Of a stretch of 64,000 bases of DNA, positions 1 through 11,930 are shown in pieces; positions within the stretch are counted from its first letter, which is position 1; each line of letters starts with the position of its first letter. Source of the DNA: Metaphire vulgaris. Its lineage: Eukaryota > Annelida > Clitellata > Crassiclitellata > Megascolecidae. The position numbers and the translations under genes were made by a program. The notes beneath the pieces were generated by a model. It did no database searches. It was given only the letters and a program-made list of their open reading frames with translations, and had not been told where the DNA came from. The stretch is taken from positions 37,295-101,294 of the forward strand of contig JACLAT010000135.1 in the NCBI GenBank assembly GCA_018105865.1. Direction: 5' to 3'.

Positions 1-112
1 TTTTCTTTCTCGATGCAGAAGTTTATTTAAGGAATTCCATAAAGATTTTGGTGAATTTAGATTATCATTTATAAGATTGGAAAAGAACTGGGCTTTGGCA
101 TTATTGACTAGC

Positions 113-1469
113 TTACTTAACATAGCGACATTGCTTCCTAAACCGTTTAAGGTCTGATGGCAGTTTAGAATGACGCCAAGCTCGTTCCAATCTACTTCTA
201 CGCTGACGTGCATCAGAAATATCTTTGTTGAACCAGGGTTGTGAAGGCCTATCAGTAATAATTTTGGCTTTTCGGGATAAGATCATCCAAAATACTACAC
301 AAAACATTTTGAAAAAGATTTGCATATTCTGTTACAGATTCTGTTGTGGAAGTAAATAATGAAGAAAGAATTTTCAACTGAAACTGCTCCATGTCTAGCA
401 ACCTCCAGGGTCTAAATTTGATCGACTTTCTAGAGGAGGGAGCCTTAAATTGAAAGTTCACAGAGCATGATACAGTAAGATGATCAGAGAGATAGGAATC
501 ATTATTTGAGACAAAAGAAGCAACTGTGCTATCAGCTCTTGTGATAAGAAGATCAAGTGTATGACCTAGATGGTGAGTTGGGCCAGTGACATGCTGCTTA
601 AGGTCAAAATTATTTAAAAGATTTTTGAACTGCACTGCATGAATGTCTATTAAATCATCAGTATGAATATTAAAATCACCAGAAATTATTAGTTCACCAG
701 GAGAGGAAATGAATGTTTCCAGAATTGATTGAAATTCTGTCATAAAAAGTGCAAAAGATGATGATGGCGGTCTGTAAAAGTTTAGAAAGGAAATTCTTTT
801 GTTACCAGAATCAAGTGCTCCTGCAATGACCTCAAGAGATTGAAAAGGTGCACCAGGAACTGACAGTTGGGTAAAATTTAGAAATTTTTTGTATAGAAAA
901 GCAACTCCGCCACCATTGCCATGCTGCCTAGGATTGCTAAGAAGGGAAAAATCAGGAGGATGTAAATCAGATAAAAATGATGGAGTATCATTTTGGTGCA
1001 GCCATGTCTCATTCAAGGCCAGAATATGAAGAGGAAACTCAATTAAGTAATTATGCAATGAAGAAGCCTTGTTTCTAATTGAAGCAATATTAAGATGTCC
1101 AAACTTCAAAGATGATGCAAAAGGGCCGGGGTTTAGTTCAATATCACCCGAGAGTAGCAAAATTAATAACACATGGACACACCGAGCATTTGACTTTTTA
1201 ACAATGATTCTTGCGCGTTTGAAGCGTCTACTTTTATTCAGCAGCATATCACATCTGCCAAATAGCAACAACCTAGTGGAAACCGATAATTTTGCTGATG
1301 GAATGAGATTGAATGAATTAAAACAAGCAATATTTTTAAAGAAACAGCATTCAGAATTCAGAATTCTAATGTCTCCATAGTCAAACTCGCATCTTAGACT
1401 GGGCCAAGTGAGATTAAAGTTCGAACGAAAGAGAAAAATCGAGCACAGTAACAGTACTATTGATTTCAT
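113..1469 (-). pseudogene. Non-LTR retrotransposon ORF: signal-like N-terminus, 2A-like peptide, endonuclease
   Basis: Read on the minus strand from ATG at 1469. The first ORF track-style start further upstream is TTG, so this ATG is preferred. The N-terminus (MKSIVLLLCSIFLF) is strongly hydrophobic and resembles a signal peptide. A 2A-like motif ends in DIELNPGP at about residue 116. Next comes an exonuclease-endonuclease-phosphatase domain with HLNI, LNETW, SGDFNIH, LDLLITR and SDHL, which supply the Asn, Glu, Asp/Asn and Asp-His catalytic positions. The frame stops at 252 and resumes in another frame at 325-113 (linker towards the reverse transcriptase), so this copy is frameshifted. In intact elements the enzyme nicks target DNA for target-primed reverse transcription. 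Confidence 0.85.
1122..1169 (-). other. 2A-like ribosome-skipping motif (element A)
   Basis: The encoded residues LLILLLSGDIELNPGP match the 2A consensus D(V/I)ExNPG|P, including the hydrophobic stretch and SGD just upstream. In known 2A peptides the ribosome fails to form the Gly-Pro bond and releases the upstream product. Here that would separate a signal-peptide-like leader of about 115 residues from the endonuclease-RT protein. 2A-like sequences are known in APE-type non-LTR retrotransposons. Activity of this copy is inferred. Confidence 0.8.
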
Positions 1470-1870
1470 AGTGTCAATCACAACAGGCAAATATTGATTT
1501 AATCAGATTTAAATGAAAGTCAAGGTATAATTCAGCTCAAGCTCAGCGTGAGATGAATAGTGCCAGCCGATGTTAGTTTGGAATAAATTTAAGTTTCTAA
1601 AAAATAAAAGCCTGCAGTGAGTGACAACACTGTCCACAAAGTGATCGATAATGGAGGTCAACTAAATTCACTAATTATAAAGTGAAATAGAAATAATAGT
1701 CAAAACAAAATACACCGTCGCAAACCATAAAACCAATTTCAAATTTAAAAGTAAATTTTAAAAATTCATAAACACTGTATCGAGTAATTTGCAAATAAAA
1801 TAGATAAAAACGGATAAACATTCAAAAAGCTCCTAGTCTGCGTCACTGCTTCTATTCGGATTCTACTGAA

Positions 1871-2507
1871 GTTGAGCGATATTATCGCTGCGATAGGTTT
1901 TCTGGTTGTTCGACGACCCTTGCAAAGACCGGATTTACCAAATAAACTGCATTGTCTAGTTAATAAAGAGGTATTCAGCTATTTTATTCAGCAATATTTC
2001 ACATTTTGGGTTTTACCCACATTTTGTCTAGATTTAAATAAGAAAGTGACTATTCGCACTCCGGAGTGCGACTTGTGCGACTTGAAAGTAATATGCTTTT
2101 CGTGCGCGATGATTGGTTAAGTATTGTGAAACTGCAGTGGAGGGGCTTCCTGGTGTACTACTGTGTGTTTCTGTACATGTTTCAGAAAGGATTTTTTCAG
2201 ACATTGAAAATGAATGCCTTGCTGCTAAGAAGGTATGGTTTAGAATTTCTGATATGTTTAGAAATTGCTCAGATATTGGCAAATCAATTCAAATATTGCC
2301 TTTTGATTTATGTATAGAGCAAATGAGGTAATTAACACTTTGAAGCAGCCAGCGGTGTACGGTGGCGTTCCAGAGGCTTGCATAGTTTCTTGGGCCCCTA
2401 GGTGGATAAAGGAATTCGGCATGCAGAAGTCATGGTACCCAACTCCATTGGCGTAGCAATGAGGGGGAACGAGAGAGCTGGGTCCCTCCTATTCTGGCTG
2501 GGATCGG
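1871..2507. other. No recognisable gene
   Basis: Both strands have short ORFs with no recognisable domain. The sequence lies between the 5' side of element A and a CR1 fragment. I see no repeat structure or splice-site pattern strong enough to call an exon. Confidence 0.4.
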
Positions 2508-2625
2508 TCATGAGACTTGCACTAAACCGTAGAGTTGATTTATTTTGTGCAGGTAGAATGAACGAATAAAGGTTAACTCAGAGTCAAGAATTATACCAAG
2601 ATCACGGACAGAAGAGGAGAAAGAG
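2508..2625 (-). mobile_element. CR1-type reverse transcriptase fragment fused to the giant ORF
   Basis: The last 40 or so residues of the long minus-strand ORF read FSSSVRDLGIILDSELTF. This is the CR1/L2 reverse-transcriptase thumb motif (SSSVRDLGVILDS...), also present in element B as [17 protein letters not shown]. It has nothing to do with the preceding protein, so a CR1 piece has replaced the normal 3' end of that ORF. The left end of the fragment is not clear. Confidence 0.75.
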
Positions 2626-5600
2626 AGGCCAGAGAAGGCAGACTGCAGAGACAGATAAACAGTCCTCCGAATGTGCTGAACTAAGGCATTACAAGTTGGA
2701 GGAATATTTTCAATAGATTTAGCCTTGCTAGAAAACAATTTTTTCCGAGCTGCATTAACACTATCACAGTCATAGTTTGCATCATACAACATCACAACAA
2801 AGCGCTGTAATAGACGCAGACAACTATCAGAAATGTCAACAGGCATGTGATACAGTTCAAAAAAGGCTTCAGTAACAGCTGGAAACTTTTTCCACACTTC
2901 CCAACATGTTTTCTTACCACGACCAACAAAAGCTGAAACCGTATCACAACCTGTAATGGCATGGAATACAGGTAAGGCACATGATTTATGTGGACCCAAA
3001 GCTATTACTAATTCGTGCACAGGAATGTATCTGAAATGCTGCCCTACGCCAAATGCTATCCATAGCTGCTCACATTTCATTTTTTCAAAAAATGCAACTG
3101 ACAGTACAATAACATCTGTGTCAACTGTTCTGATAAGCACTTTGGTGTAACCTGCATTAACCATGTCATATGCATGCAACAACATACGGGTGTCAGCTTC
3201 CTCTTGTGAACATGGATCAAGCTGAGATGTGTCATAGCATTTTAATGAGCACTTGACATTGGTTTCATTGGACCCTATCAGCAGCTTGCCATTACTCACT
3301 GGCTTCATACACATTTTCTCAGCCAAAAAAGAAAACAATGCAGTCTTGTTGTCATCACTTCGCATGAAATCATGCCAGTTGTGGGGGATAGGCGCAGAAG
3401 CATATACTTGCTGGCGTATGGTACAGCCACGCTTTGTACGAGCTAAGAATTTAATGCTGACAACATCATATCGATCCCAAACAACATCAACACGATTTAC
3501 ACTTGCAAGTTGTGAGTAAATAAAGGGCATAAACACAGCATTTAAATACTCATCAAACGTTTGAGCACTTCCAGGCCTCAACATGTTGACTACAGCTGAA
3601 CCGTCAATAACTACACTGTCAACATATGGAGCAACATGAACAGACGGATGGCAAGTCTCCAAACAGGTCAATAAATCTGATTTGGATCCAAAGTGCAAGT
3701 CACCTGCATCTGACAATGCTGGGGGATAAACCTGATTTTCATGAGAAAAAAACAAATCCAAATTACTATTTCGAATCTGACATGCAATATAGAGTCGAGA
3801 AAACAATGCCGAATCATTCCTAGCGGCTAAAAATTTTGATCTCAATTTAGAAACAGATACTGTTTTTGTGTTAACAAATAATGCCAACTTGTTTCTTTTG
3901 ATAGTTGCAAATAATGATTCTGTTTTTAGCTTGATTCTGTTAGTTACAAACTGTTTATATTGTTCTTTGCCAATTTCAAACAGCTGGCCGGCATTAGCAG
4001 CAACCTCAACTGGTACAATTTTACGACTGTGCAGCACAATCAGGTCATTTTGATCTTCAAATGGATTACCAAGTTCCTGCAATGAACTAACAAGTTTTTT
4101 AACATCACTTAAAAATGCTTGTTGGCATGCTGCATTTTGCTCATGGTGATGGCCATGTAAGGAATTTGCTGCCAAACCTGATTCAAATTCCAACAGCAGC
4201 CTGGAAACTTCAGGGCCTGAAACAATCCATCTGTTCAGTGCTGTATCACTTTCAGTCAGCCCAATAATGCCACCATCACCCTTAACAACGGCATTGAGCT
4301 GCTCATGAACCTGGTCAAGTGGAATAGCGGAAAATTTACTGCCTGTCTTATTAAACGTAAATTTGCCTTTGAGAAATTCGTGGTAAACATCTGGATGTTT
4401 AGATTGTAGTGCCTGCATGTCATGCACATGAACTGAAAGCCAACGAGCATAATTAGTTCTATCAAGCACAAAAAACCAAGGCATCAAATGATGAAGTGAG
4501 TCTACATAAGCCTTGAAGTTTGATTCACGCAGTGACCTAACAAATAGCAAAATGTTAGTCTGAAAGTGCATTACACTAGACCAAAAAGCAAATTGGGGAT
4601 GTCGTTCACACTGTTGGTCACACCAGGTATGAAAAGTTAATTCTAAATCTGCTCTTTTATCATAAGCCATGTGCTGCATTATATTTAATGCGGCTATTGT
4701 TACTTCATGAATTCGCCTGCAGCGACGAACATGTGATGCTGACAGAAGTCCTTCAGCAGACCCAGCACTAATGATCCCTGCTTTACTGACTGCTTCAACC
4801 CAACCACTACCAGTAAGCATTGAACCAAGGGCTTTTAAAGCAGCCATCTCAATGTGAAGACCCCCAAACATTACGACAAATTTGTCATGACCGTGACTTT
4901 CGGGCCAATTCCACTGAACAAGTTTGGCTAATGCAAACAATGGTTGGTCAAACGCAATAACAGGAGTCTGGTGTGGATTAAGTTTTGCAACAGACATCTT
5001 AACAACATCTATGGCATGACGAATCATTGAAACACTGTGTGCATGTTCATGAAATAATGGTAACATTGCACTAGGTGGCAACTGCCACCCTACAGGAATA
5101 TTTGATGCCGGTTCAGCATGAAAAGCTGACCAAGAGTAACTGCAACAAGATGCATCATAAGCCAAATCATTAGCTTTCCAGCAATCCCAAACCTTATTTA
5201 ACCATAATTGTTCAGTCATATGTTTACTAGATGGCAAGTCACTATGCTGTCAAGATTCATGATCAGCAGAATCTGTGGAATCAGGAAGAGTTGGTTCTTG
5301 CTTTAACAATTTAATTGGTGGAATAAAAGTATAACATGATGGTAAACGAACACCATGACTACCAACAGTAACATCACTGTAAGTGAAACTGCGGTCGGAA
5401 CCAGGCATTGAAGCATCTGGATGTTGATGAAGTGATATTCCCGTACCATGGAAAGAACTGTGAGCAGTAGTTGCTGATGGATTATGGTCTATATTGTCTA
5501 CAGCAGCAGTTGTAAAAACGGTACTCCTCAAGCTTATTGGGCAAACAGCTTGGTCTACTTCGAAACGATCACACTTGCCAGCTCATTAAGAACAGATAAA

Positions 5601-7029
5601 ACCCTATCATATGATACACAAATACCAAGATTAAATAACTTATCAACAAGCCGTTTTTTTCGTGTTGCAGCATGGACAGCAAGACCAATGTACAAAGGCA
5701 ATGGTGTCTCCTGGCTCTTTACATGACGAGCTACATGTGACACAGACATGGTAGTGCGCTTACGTTTAACACTATTGAAAACAATCAACTGAGAAATAGA
5801 CAGAGCTGCAGATGTGTGCTGTTCAAGCAGCTGAAAGTCAATGCTGGGTCCCTCAAGAATCATTTTAATTAGTGTAAGAAGTGATTGCGGAACTGATGTG
5901 CCCTGTGAATCATTTTGAAGTGAATTTTTAAAATCCCATGTATTATTAAAAATATCCTGTCGCACAATTTCTGCAGCTCGTGCTAAATGCAATGCATCAG
6001 CCTCTGTATCATTCGAACATGCAGTTGATAATGCAGTACCAAGATTTTTGTCAAATGCAAAAACAACATCACGACCATCATCATGTGCACACATATCAGG
6101 AAAATAGTCTAAGAGCTGGTCTTTTAACCGTGTACTATTTGTACTATGAACAATCGAGGTATCAAGCTGATGCAAGCGATCAGTATAAAGCTGTTTCAAG
6201 GAAGCCAATTTAAATATTGGAATAATCCCCCCAACTGACCGTACATCATTAATATATGCAGTTAATTGAGCAAATGCAATGCTATGAAGTGCAACCGAAG
6301 ATGGCGTTCTCAACTGACGATATCGCTCACGTTCAAGTGATCGCCTAAGGTTGTACAGTTTAGCCAGACAATGTAAATGGTATTTGGCTTCAACTGCTAT
6401 CATGTCACCTACAGCCAATTTTGCAAGGAGCCTATTATCTGAAAGCACTAAAGCACACTCTTTAACTTTTTCATCCATGGCTAATGTTGTTACATCATGC
6501 AGGTTATGCGAACCTGCAGGTAAATCACAGAAGAAACAAGTAGGGATTTTAGCACGCAAGGTATTTTCACTATCACACTCGAACGCAGTGCAAACTTCTT
6601 TCTATCAATCAACACTTCGTCGTGGTCAATTTCTGTGCTATATGAGGACCCTTCAGAACAGAGTGCCTCAGAGGCAAGCCGTTTCTTTGCATTAGCAGTT
6701 TTGCGAACCAATTCACGTTCACTGAACGCAGCCCTGCATGATTTATGCCATTTAGCACCCTTTGTTTTTAAAGATGCAGTTAATCCACACCCGTTATCAA
6801 TACTGGACAAAACCAGATGTCTTGGCAATTCGCCCAGTTTGTTAAATTCTGGCAATATATTTGCTAGCGACTTCGTATCAATATCATTACCCTTGCGTAA
6901 CGAATTTGATGGATCCACAAGACACTCCCGGGTCTGTTGCTGGCACAGTACACATACATTCCAGTCAACCGGTGGCAACAAATCGTCCGAGCTAACGCTA
7001 CGATCTATTATAACGCACCGCTTATGCAT
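2626..7029 (-). pseudogene. Giant uncharacterised protein with zinc-binding-like N-terminus and FEN1/XPG-like nuclease domain (broken copy)
   Basis: Four minus-strand segments form one broken ORF of about 1,460 codons: 7029 to about 6600, 6570 to 5555, 5580 to 5250 and 5246 to 2626. Lesions are a frameshift near 6600, a frameshift near 5575 and an in-frame TGA at 5247-5249. The N-terminus has two Cys/His modules (CVLC...WHKSC and CFFC...YHLHC). The middle contains TTAAVDNIDHNPSATTAH. In the segment numbered from 5237, the C-terminus shows, in order, VVIDGSA (D545), VVWDRYDVVSIK (D588), QEEADTRML (E679/E680), RTVDTDVIV (D706/D708) and ITGCDTVSAFVGRGKK (D765). This order and spacing match the metal-binding acids of FEN1/XPG nucleases. 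I recall similar long unnamed proteins as multicopy genes in cnidarians and molluscs, but cannot check this. The normal C-terminus is lost to a CR1 fragment. The nuclease role is inferred. Confidence 0.7.
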
Positions 7030-7785
7030 TAAAACGTTTTATAATATATTATAGTGTACCTAAGTTACTATAAATGAGCTTTTAAACCATAAATATCCTC
7101 AACTGAACGAACGGAAGTTGACTCCGAAAGACCGAAACAGTCTTGCACGCAGAAAACTTACAACTTTAGCCCAAATTGTAGCCCAAATCTGCCTAAAAAG
7201 TCGATTAACTTCATCATTATTTTTTTCAACCTTATACTTAGTTTATTCGAATGCCTCTGGGCAGAAAGTTGCTAAATTATAAGAAGTGTCAATGTTAAAA
7301 ATTTCATGCTTTTATCCACAAAATGAACAATCATACGGCTTATCAACTGAACTAAGAGCAATGCTCTAACCACTGCATCAAGTAGTTTGTGACATCTGAT
7401 CTGTCATATCTATATTGTAGTTCCATTAATCTTGATAATCAGAGAATTTGCATTTTTAACTTTCTCTTCTGCAGTAGGATCTTTGCTTATTATCTTTGAT
7501 TTTATGTTTTTTCTATGCAAATTTAGTCAGACTGACGAGATGTCTAGAATTGTGGTGGCAGCCACACCAAGAAACAGGGTACTGATATGTTCTCTTCCTT
7601 GACTGTTACAATTCATTTCAGTTTCATCTGTATACTTTTTTATAAATTGCACATTCAATTACAGTTCCAGAATTTTGGAGTATATCCATTCATTCTGAAA
7701 AAAGTTGAAATCATTTGTGATTTCTTACAGTTAATTCTTAGCCTTTGTTGCAAAATATCAACACCAGTCAACAGTTTATTATATC
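7030..7785. other. Non-coding stretch
   Basis: AT-rich sequence upstream of the giant ORF. No terminal inverted repeat or target-site duplication for the ORF was found. A short exon-like stretch near 7519-7577 (acceptor TTTAG, then ATGTCTAGAATTGTGG, then AACAGG/GTACTG) is possible but unsupported. Confidence 0.35.
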
Positions 7786-8320
7786 TCAGAAGATCACTGC
7801 GCTGAAACATGACAGTTGTGTTGAAGATAGTGACGCACTAAGAAATGAACCCAAATGGACGGGGCCAATGCATTCCAGAGAGAGGGTCCAATTACTTGGA
7901 ATACTCGCTCGGCCCGAGTAAAAACTGCATGATCTGGTGACATGAACGATCAGTAGAGCAGAGCAGGCAATTGATGAGCATTGGTCAGAAATGTAAGATG
8001 GTGCCTGACCTCGAAGTGCTGAAGAAACAATGACTGTTACTTGTTTGAATCTGATGTGGTCAGATATTGGAAGCCAGTGTTGGATGTTAAGCATAAAGTC
8101 TGAGATGCTAAAGTAGCGAGGAGCGTTAGCCACAAGACGAGCCGCAGCATTTAGGACAGATTGCAGAGTGAAGAGCAGACTCTTGGGCAAACCGAGATAA
8201 AGTGCTTTGCAATAGTCTCACCTGCAGGCAACAAAGGCGTGGACCAGAGATTTAGGTATGCTCAGACAAGTTAGTGGCAGAGAAAACACGAGCATAATTC
8301 TAAGGAGGTTGTTTCAGTTG
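7786..8320 (-). mobile_element. CR1/L2-like retrotransposon fragment, reverse-transcriptase C-terminus
   Basis: The minus strand reads DYCKALYLGLPKSLLFTLQ, then VLNAAARLV, then HWLPISDHIRFKQVTVIV and RGQAPSYISD. These are the conserved motifs of the C-terminal part of CR1/L2 reverse transcriptases (LDYCNSLL..., QNAAARLV, LHWLPI..RI.FK, L.G.AP.YL.D). A stop codon (TGA/TAG-type break near 8220) and divergence show that it is dead and 5'-truncated. A related but distinct copy lies at 21.3-25.0 kb. Confidence 0.85.
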
Positions 8321-8351
8321 AGTGAAACTGGATTTGCTTTGATGCTTGTAG

Positions 8352-8411
8352 ATTGTGCCTGTCAAAACTCCTGTGTCTCGAAGTTGGCCTTTGCTGACAC
8401 CAGGCAGTGAA
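8352..8411 (+). CDS. Candidate internal exon of an unidentified host gene
   Basis: A 60-bp, phase 0-0 stretch is bounded by a TTGTAG acceptor and a GTAAGC donor and reads IVPVKTPVSRSWPLLTPGSE without a stop. It has the same strand and phase as the CXC-domain exon at 16353, so both could belong to one gene whose intron received the RTE element. Nothing in the peptide identifies a family. The support is splice sites and frame only. Confidence 0.3.
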
Positions 8412-8968
8412 GTAAGCACATTTTTTCTTCATTTTCCCTAAATGACTGTTGTTGATTACAGTTTTATCGTGCTATGAGATAATTTTGTCCAGACCACTTT
8501 AGAGTCACTGTTGCAAATAACGTTGCAAATACCCTGTATGTTCTTTAAAGAAAGTGATTGCTGCGTAAATTAAGTGCTACGTCTGTTTCGTTGTTCTGTT
8601 GATTAAGTGTTTAGAAAAGTATCACCTTCTAAAAAAATGTTATTCTCCTTTGGTATTACACCCTGACATTTTCAGCTCTGCTATAATTATCGTGAACGTG
8701 TTCTGATGCAATCTGCTCATTGCTATTGATTGACCAAAAGATGTGACAGACTATTATAATGGTTAAGGAAGTGGGCATCTTTCCTTTTAGAAATTAATGT
8801 AGGGAATTAAATTTTTTATTTGGAATTGTAAAATATTTACACAGAATTTTTCAAATTTCAATTGTTTATTTACTAGGATTTGGTGGATTTTGTTACAATA
8901 TTTGTGAAAACTTGTGATGCCTTATTATTTTATATTCGTGCAGCCTACCATCAAAATTTCTGTTGGCC
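8412..8968. other. Non-coding, probable intron
   Basis: AT-rich sequence without domains or repeats that I recognise. It ends at the 11-bp target-site duplication of the RTE element. Confidence 0.4.
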
Positions 8969-9238
8969 ATTATGCCAGTGATTCGCTAGGTGGCGCTTCG
9001 GCGTGTAGCATCGGAGTGGAGTTGTTCGGACAATTTCTTAGCGTTGTCTCAGTTTCCATCGCACTAACTAACATTTCGGTTGTATATTGGGATTTATTTT
9101 GACTCACGGAATTAATTGACGCGTGCGTTGCCCCAGGAATCCGGTGGTTTGATCTCAAACGAAGCGAATAAGCGACCTCTGCGTATACGGTCAGTAAACA
9201 ATATGGCGTATGGCCGTTGTCAGTCGACGCTGAGATAA

Positions 9239-11437
9239 ATGCGCAGTTGGTCCACGGTACAATTGTCTTCACTAAACCACAGGAGACCACCTCACCGGAA
9301 TGTACGGAAAATCATCTTCATGCTGAAACTGTGGAGACCGCAATCCTCGAGACGAAATGAAGAAATGAATAACCGAGCAGCATCCTCTAGACCTGCGTCT
9401 CCCCCCGCCACTGAGGTGGGTTGGGCGTTGGGCCGACAACCCAACCCTAGAAAAAATCGAGATGTCAAAGAGTTTTCCACGAACTGCTCTAGCATGCAAC
9501 TAAGACACCCTCTCCGGCTTGGTACTTGGAATGTCCGGACCCTGAATGAACCTGGTGCCTCGCGTCTGATGATAAAAGAGCTTGCCGACCATAAGATAAG
9601 CATAATGGGGCTTCAGGAGGTTCGCTGGCCAGATATAGGAGAAATGAAGGTGGACGATTACACCATCATTTGGTCTGGACCCCCGGATGGGACCAGGAGA
9701 CAACATGGCGTCGCTATAGCAATGGATCGTATGGCTGCCAACGCTCTCATGTCATGGAACCCTTTGTCCGATCGGGTCATCACAGCGCAGTTCCACCACA
9801 CTTTGGGATGCTTGCAGGTAATTGTTGGTTATGCACCAACTGATGATGCTGACGATCAAGTGAAAGAAACGTTCTATCTGACCCTGGAACACGCAGTGAG
9901 TTTGGCAAAGGCTTGCCACATTATTATCTGCTTGGGAGACTTCAATGCAGTATCGGGGACATCCAGACTGGGCTGTGAAAGAATTGTTGGCCCGTATGGT
10001 AGTGGCACTGCAAATGATAACACCGACAGACTAATCAACTGTTGTGCAGGCAATGGACTGAGAGTAGGCGGATCTTGGTTTCAGAGGAAAGACATCCATA
10101 GAATTTCCTGGTACTCAAATGATGGGACTACCAAAAAAGAAATAGACCATGTACTGGTTAATACCAAATGGCGTTGCCTGCAGAATTGCAGGGTATATAG
10201 AGGTCTGGAATTTTATACTGACCACCGCCCGGTTATTGCAACAATAGCGCTGAAACTTAAGCGCAGACAAAGCAAATTACAACCGGTATGTCACTACAAC
10301 AACAAGGCCCTAAGAGACCAGACTGTGGAAGCCGCCTTCAAGATGGAGATACAACAACGCCTAGCGGACCTGACAGAAGAAAAGACATGCAGCTGGGAAG
10401 AGTTTAGAAATGCCTTTCAAGAAACGGCTGCCAAGCACTTGGGCGCGGGATTGTCGGCGAAAAAGGAATGAATAAGTAACTGCACTTGGGACCTCATACA
10501 ACGAAAGCGCCAGGCAAGGCTGCTTAATCAAGAAGATCTTTATAAATTACTCCAGAAAAAATGCAGAGCCAGCTGCCGGACCGATCGTCAACGGTGGGCG
10601 AATGAGATGGCAGAGCAGGCGGAAACTGCGTTACTCACAGGACAGCTCACGGATGCCTTCGCAAACTTCCGGAGACTTCGCTCGGCTATTCCACATACAT
10701 CTAGCCCACTGAATTCGCGAGATGGCACACTGACCAGTGACAAAAAACAGAAGCTCACTATCTGGAAAGAACACTTCCAGACCCTGCTAAACAGACCGCA
10801 TCCCACCACTCCCGACTCTCCCACTGTTACTCAGAAAGAGGATGTCTTGGAGAGCTCAAGTTCTGTTGACTGTGACCCCCCAACAGAGGAGGAAATTGCT
10901 GCTGCAATTCTACGTATGAAGAATGGTAAAGCCCCAGGAATATGTGGAATCTCGGCAGAAATGTTAAAAGCTGGTGGAGCAGCCTGTGTCACTTGGCTAA
11001 CGAACATTTTCCAGGAGGTCTGGAAGCATGGATCTGCACCAGGTGACTGGAAAAAAGGGATTATCCTCCCGTTTTTCAAGGGGAAGGGAAGCCGAAGAGA
11101 CTGCAGTAACTACCGGGGAATTACATTACTGTCGGTTCCTGGTAAGCTCTATGCCTCTATTCTGATATCACGGATTAGAGAACATCTACAAAGTAAAAGA
11201 CGTCCTGAGCAAAGCGGGTTCACGCCAGGCCGATCCACGGTGGACCGAATTTTACTCTTGAATCTGCTCATCCAGACGAGGAGAGAGTTCCAACAACCAT
11301 TGTGGATTGCCTACATCGACTTTAAGGCGGCTTTCGACTCAGTGAATCGCCCAGCCTTATGGAATATGCTCCTCTCTCTTGAGATTCCTCAATCAATTAT
11401 CATTCGCATCAAGGATCTTTATACTGATACTTTCAGT
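9239..11437 (+). pseudogene. RTE ORF, N-terminal part: endonuclease and first half of reverse transcriptase
   Basis: The endonuclease domain (about 9520-10250) contains TWNVRTLNEPG, IMGLQEVRWPD, CLGDFNAVSG, IDHVLVNTKW and YTDHRPVIA, which supply the Asn, Glu, Asp and Asp-His active-site set of RTE-type APE domains. The frame continues through an in-frame TGA at 10469-10471 (probably from a Trp codon) into the reverse transcriptase: KNGKAPGICGISAEML, NYRGITLLSV, EQSGFTPGRSTVDRI and IDFKAAFDSVNR (motif A, with Asp). Coding stops at 11437 where the hAT element begins. Apart from the TGA and the insertion the frame is open, so decay is limited. It is also similar to proteins often mis-annotated as 'craniofacial development protein 2'. 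Confidence 0.9.
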
Positions 11438-11449
11438 CAGTGATATTTC

Positions 11450-11590
11450 CATTAATGGAAATGGAAATAGGAATGGAAATGGAAATCTTTTTGTGAGAGA
11501 AATGGAAAGTAGAAATGGAAAATAATTTGAAATTGAATTAGAAATAGGAATGGAAATGGTCTCACAAGAATGGAATTGGAATGAGAAGTA
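11450..11590. repeat. hAT left subterminal repeats
   Basis: Many imperfect copies of ATGGAAAT/GGAAATGG follow the left TIR. Subterminal short repeats are typical transposase-binding regions in hAT elements. A matching cluster lies inside the right TIR. Confidence 0.75.
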
Positions 11591-11930
11591 GAAATTATTT
11601 TTGAAGTAAAAACATTACTCAGTTAACAAAAAAATCAAGTGATCTATAAACTTAGTTTCTAAGCTCTATCTAACTACCTGATTGAGCTGATTCTATACTC
11701 TGCAATACAGTAGAGCCTAGTTCAATTTAGTTTATCTAGTATCTTTAGTCTGAGAACTCTTTTGCCTCTTCAAGCAGGCTAAGCAGCGATCTATCTAGTC
11801 TATGTTGATCTCTATGTTTATTTACATTAATTTTATCAACATCCTGTGTAAAGTTCATTACGTTTTGTAGTGTTAGTTTATAGTTGGTACTGTTATCACA
11901 CTCTTGAAATGAGTTTGTGTAAGTTACTCG

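Larger units (their letters stand above)
1..1870 (-). mobile_element. CR1/L2-like non-LTR retrotransposon A, 5' part (continues off the left edge)
   Basis: The minus strand carries an apurinic-type endonuclease followed by the linker region typical of CR1/L2-like elements. The reverse transcriptase would lie beyond base 1. Homology of the linker (PWFNKDISDARQRRSRLE) to the matching part of the second element at 21.3-25.0 kb shows that the two belong to related families. Upstream of the ORF (about 1470-1870) I see only AT-rich sequence, presumably the 5' UTR. The 5' boundary is not defined. Confidence 0.85.

Noticed and set aside
2034..2317. Short ORFs on both strands near 2.0-2.3 kb
   Set aside because: Overlapping ORFs in three frames with no domain or splice-site pattern.
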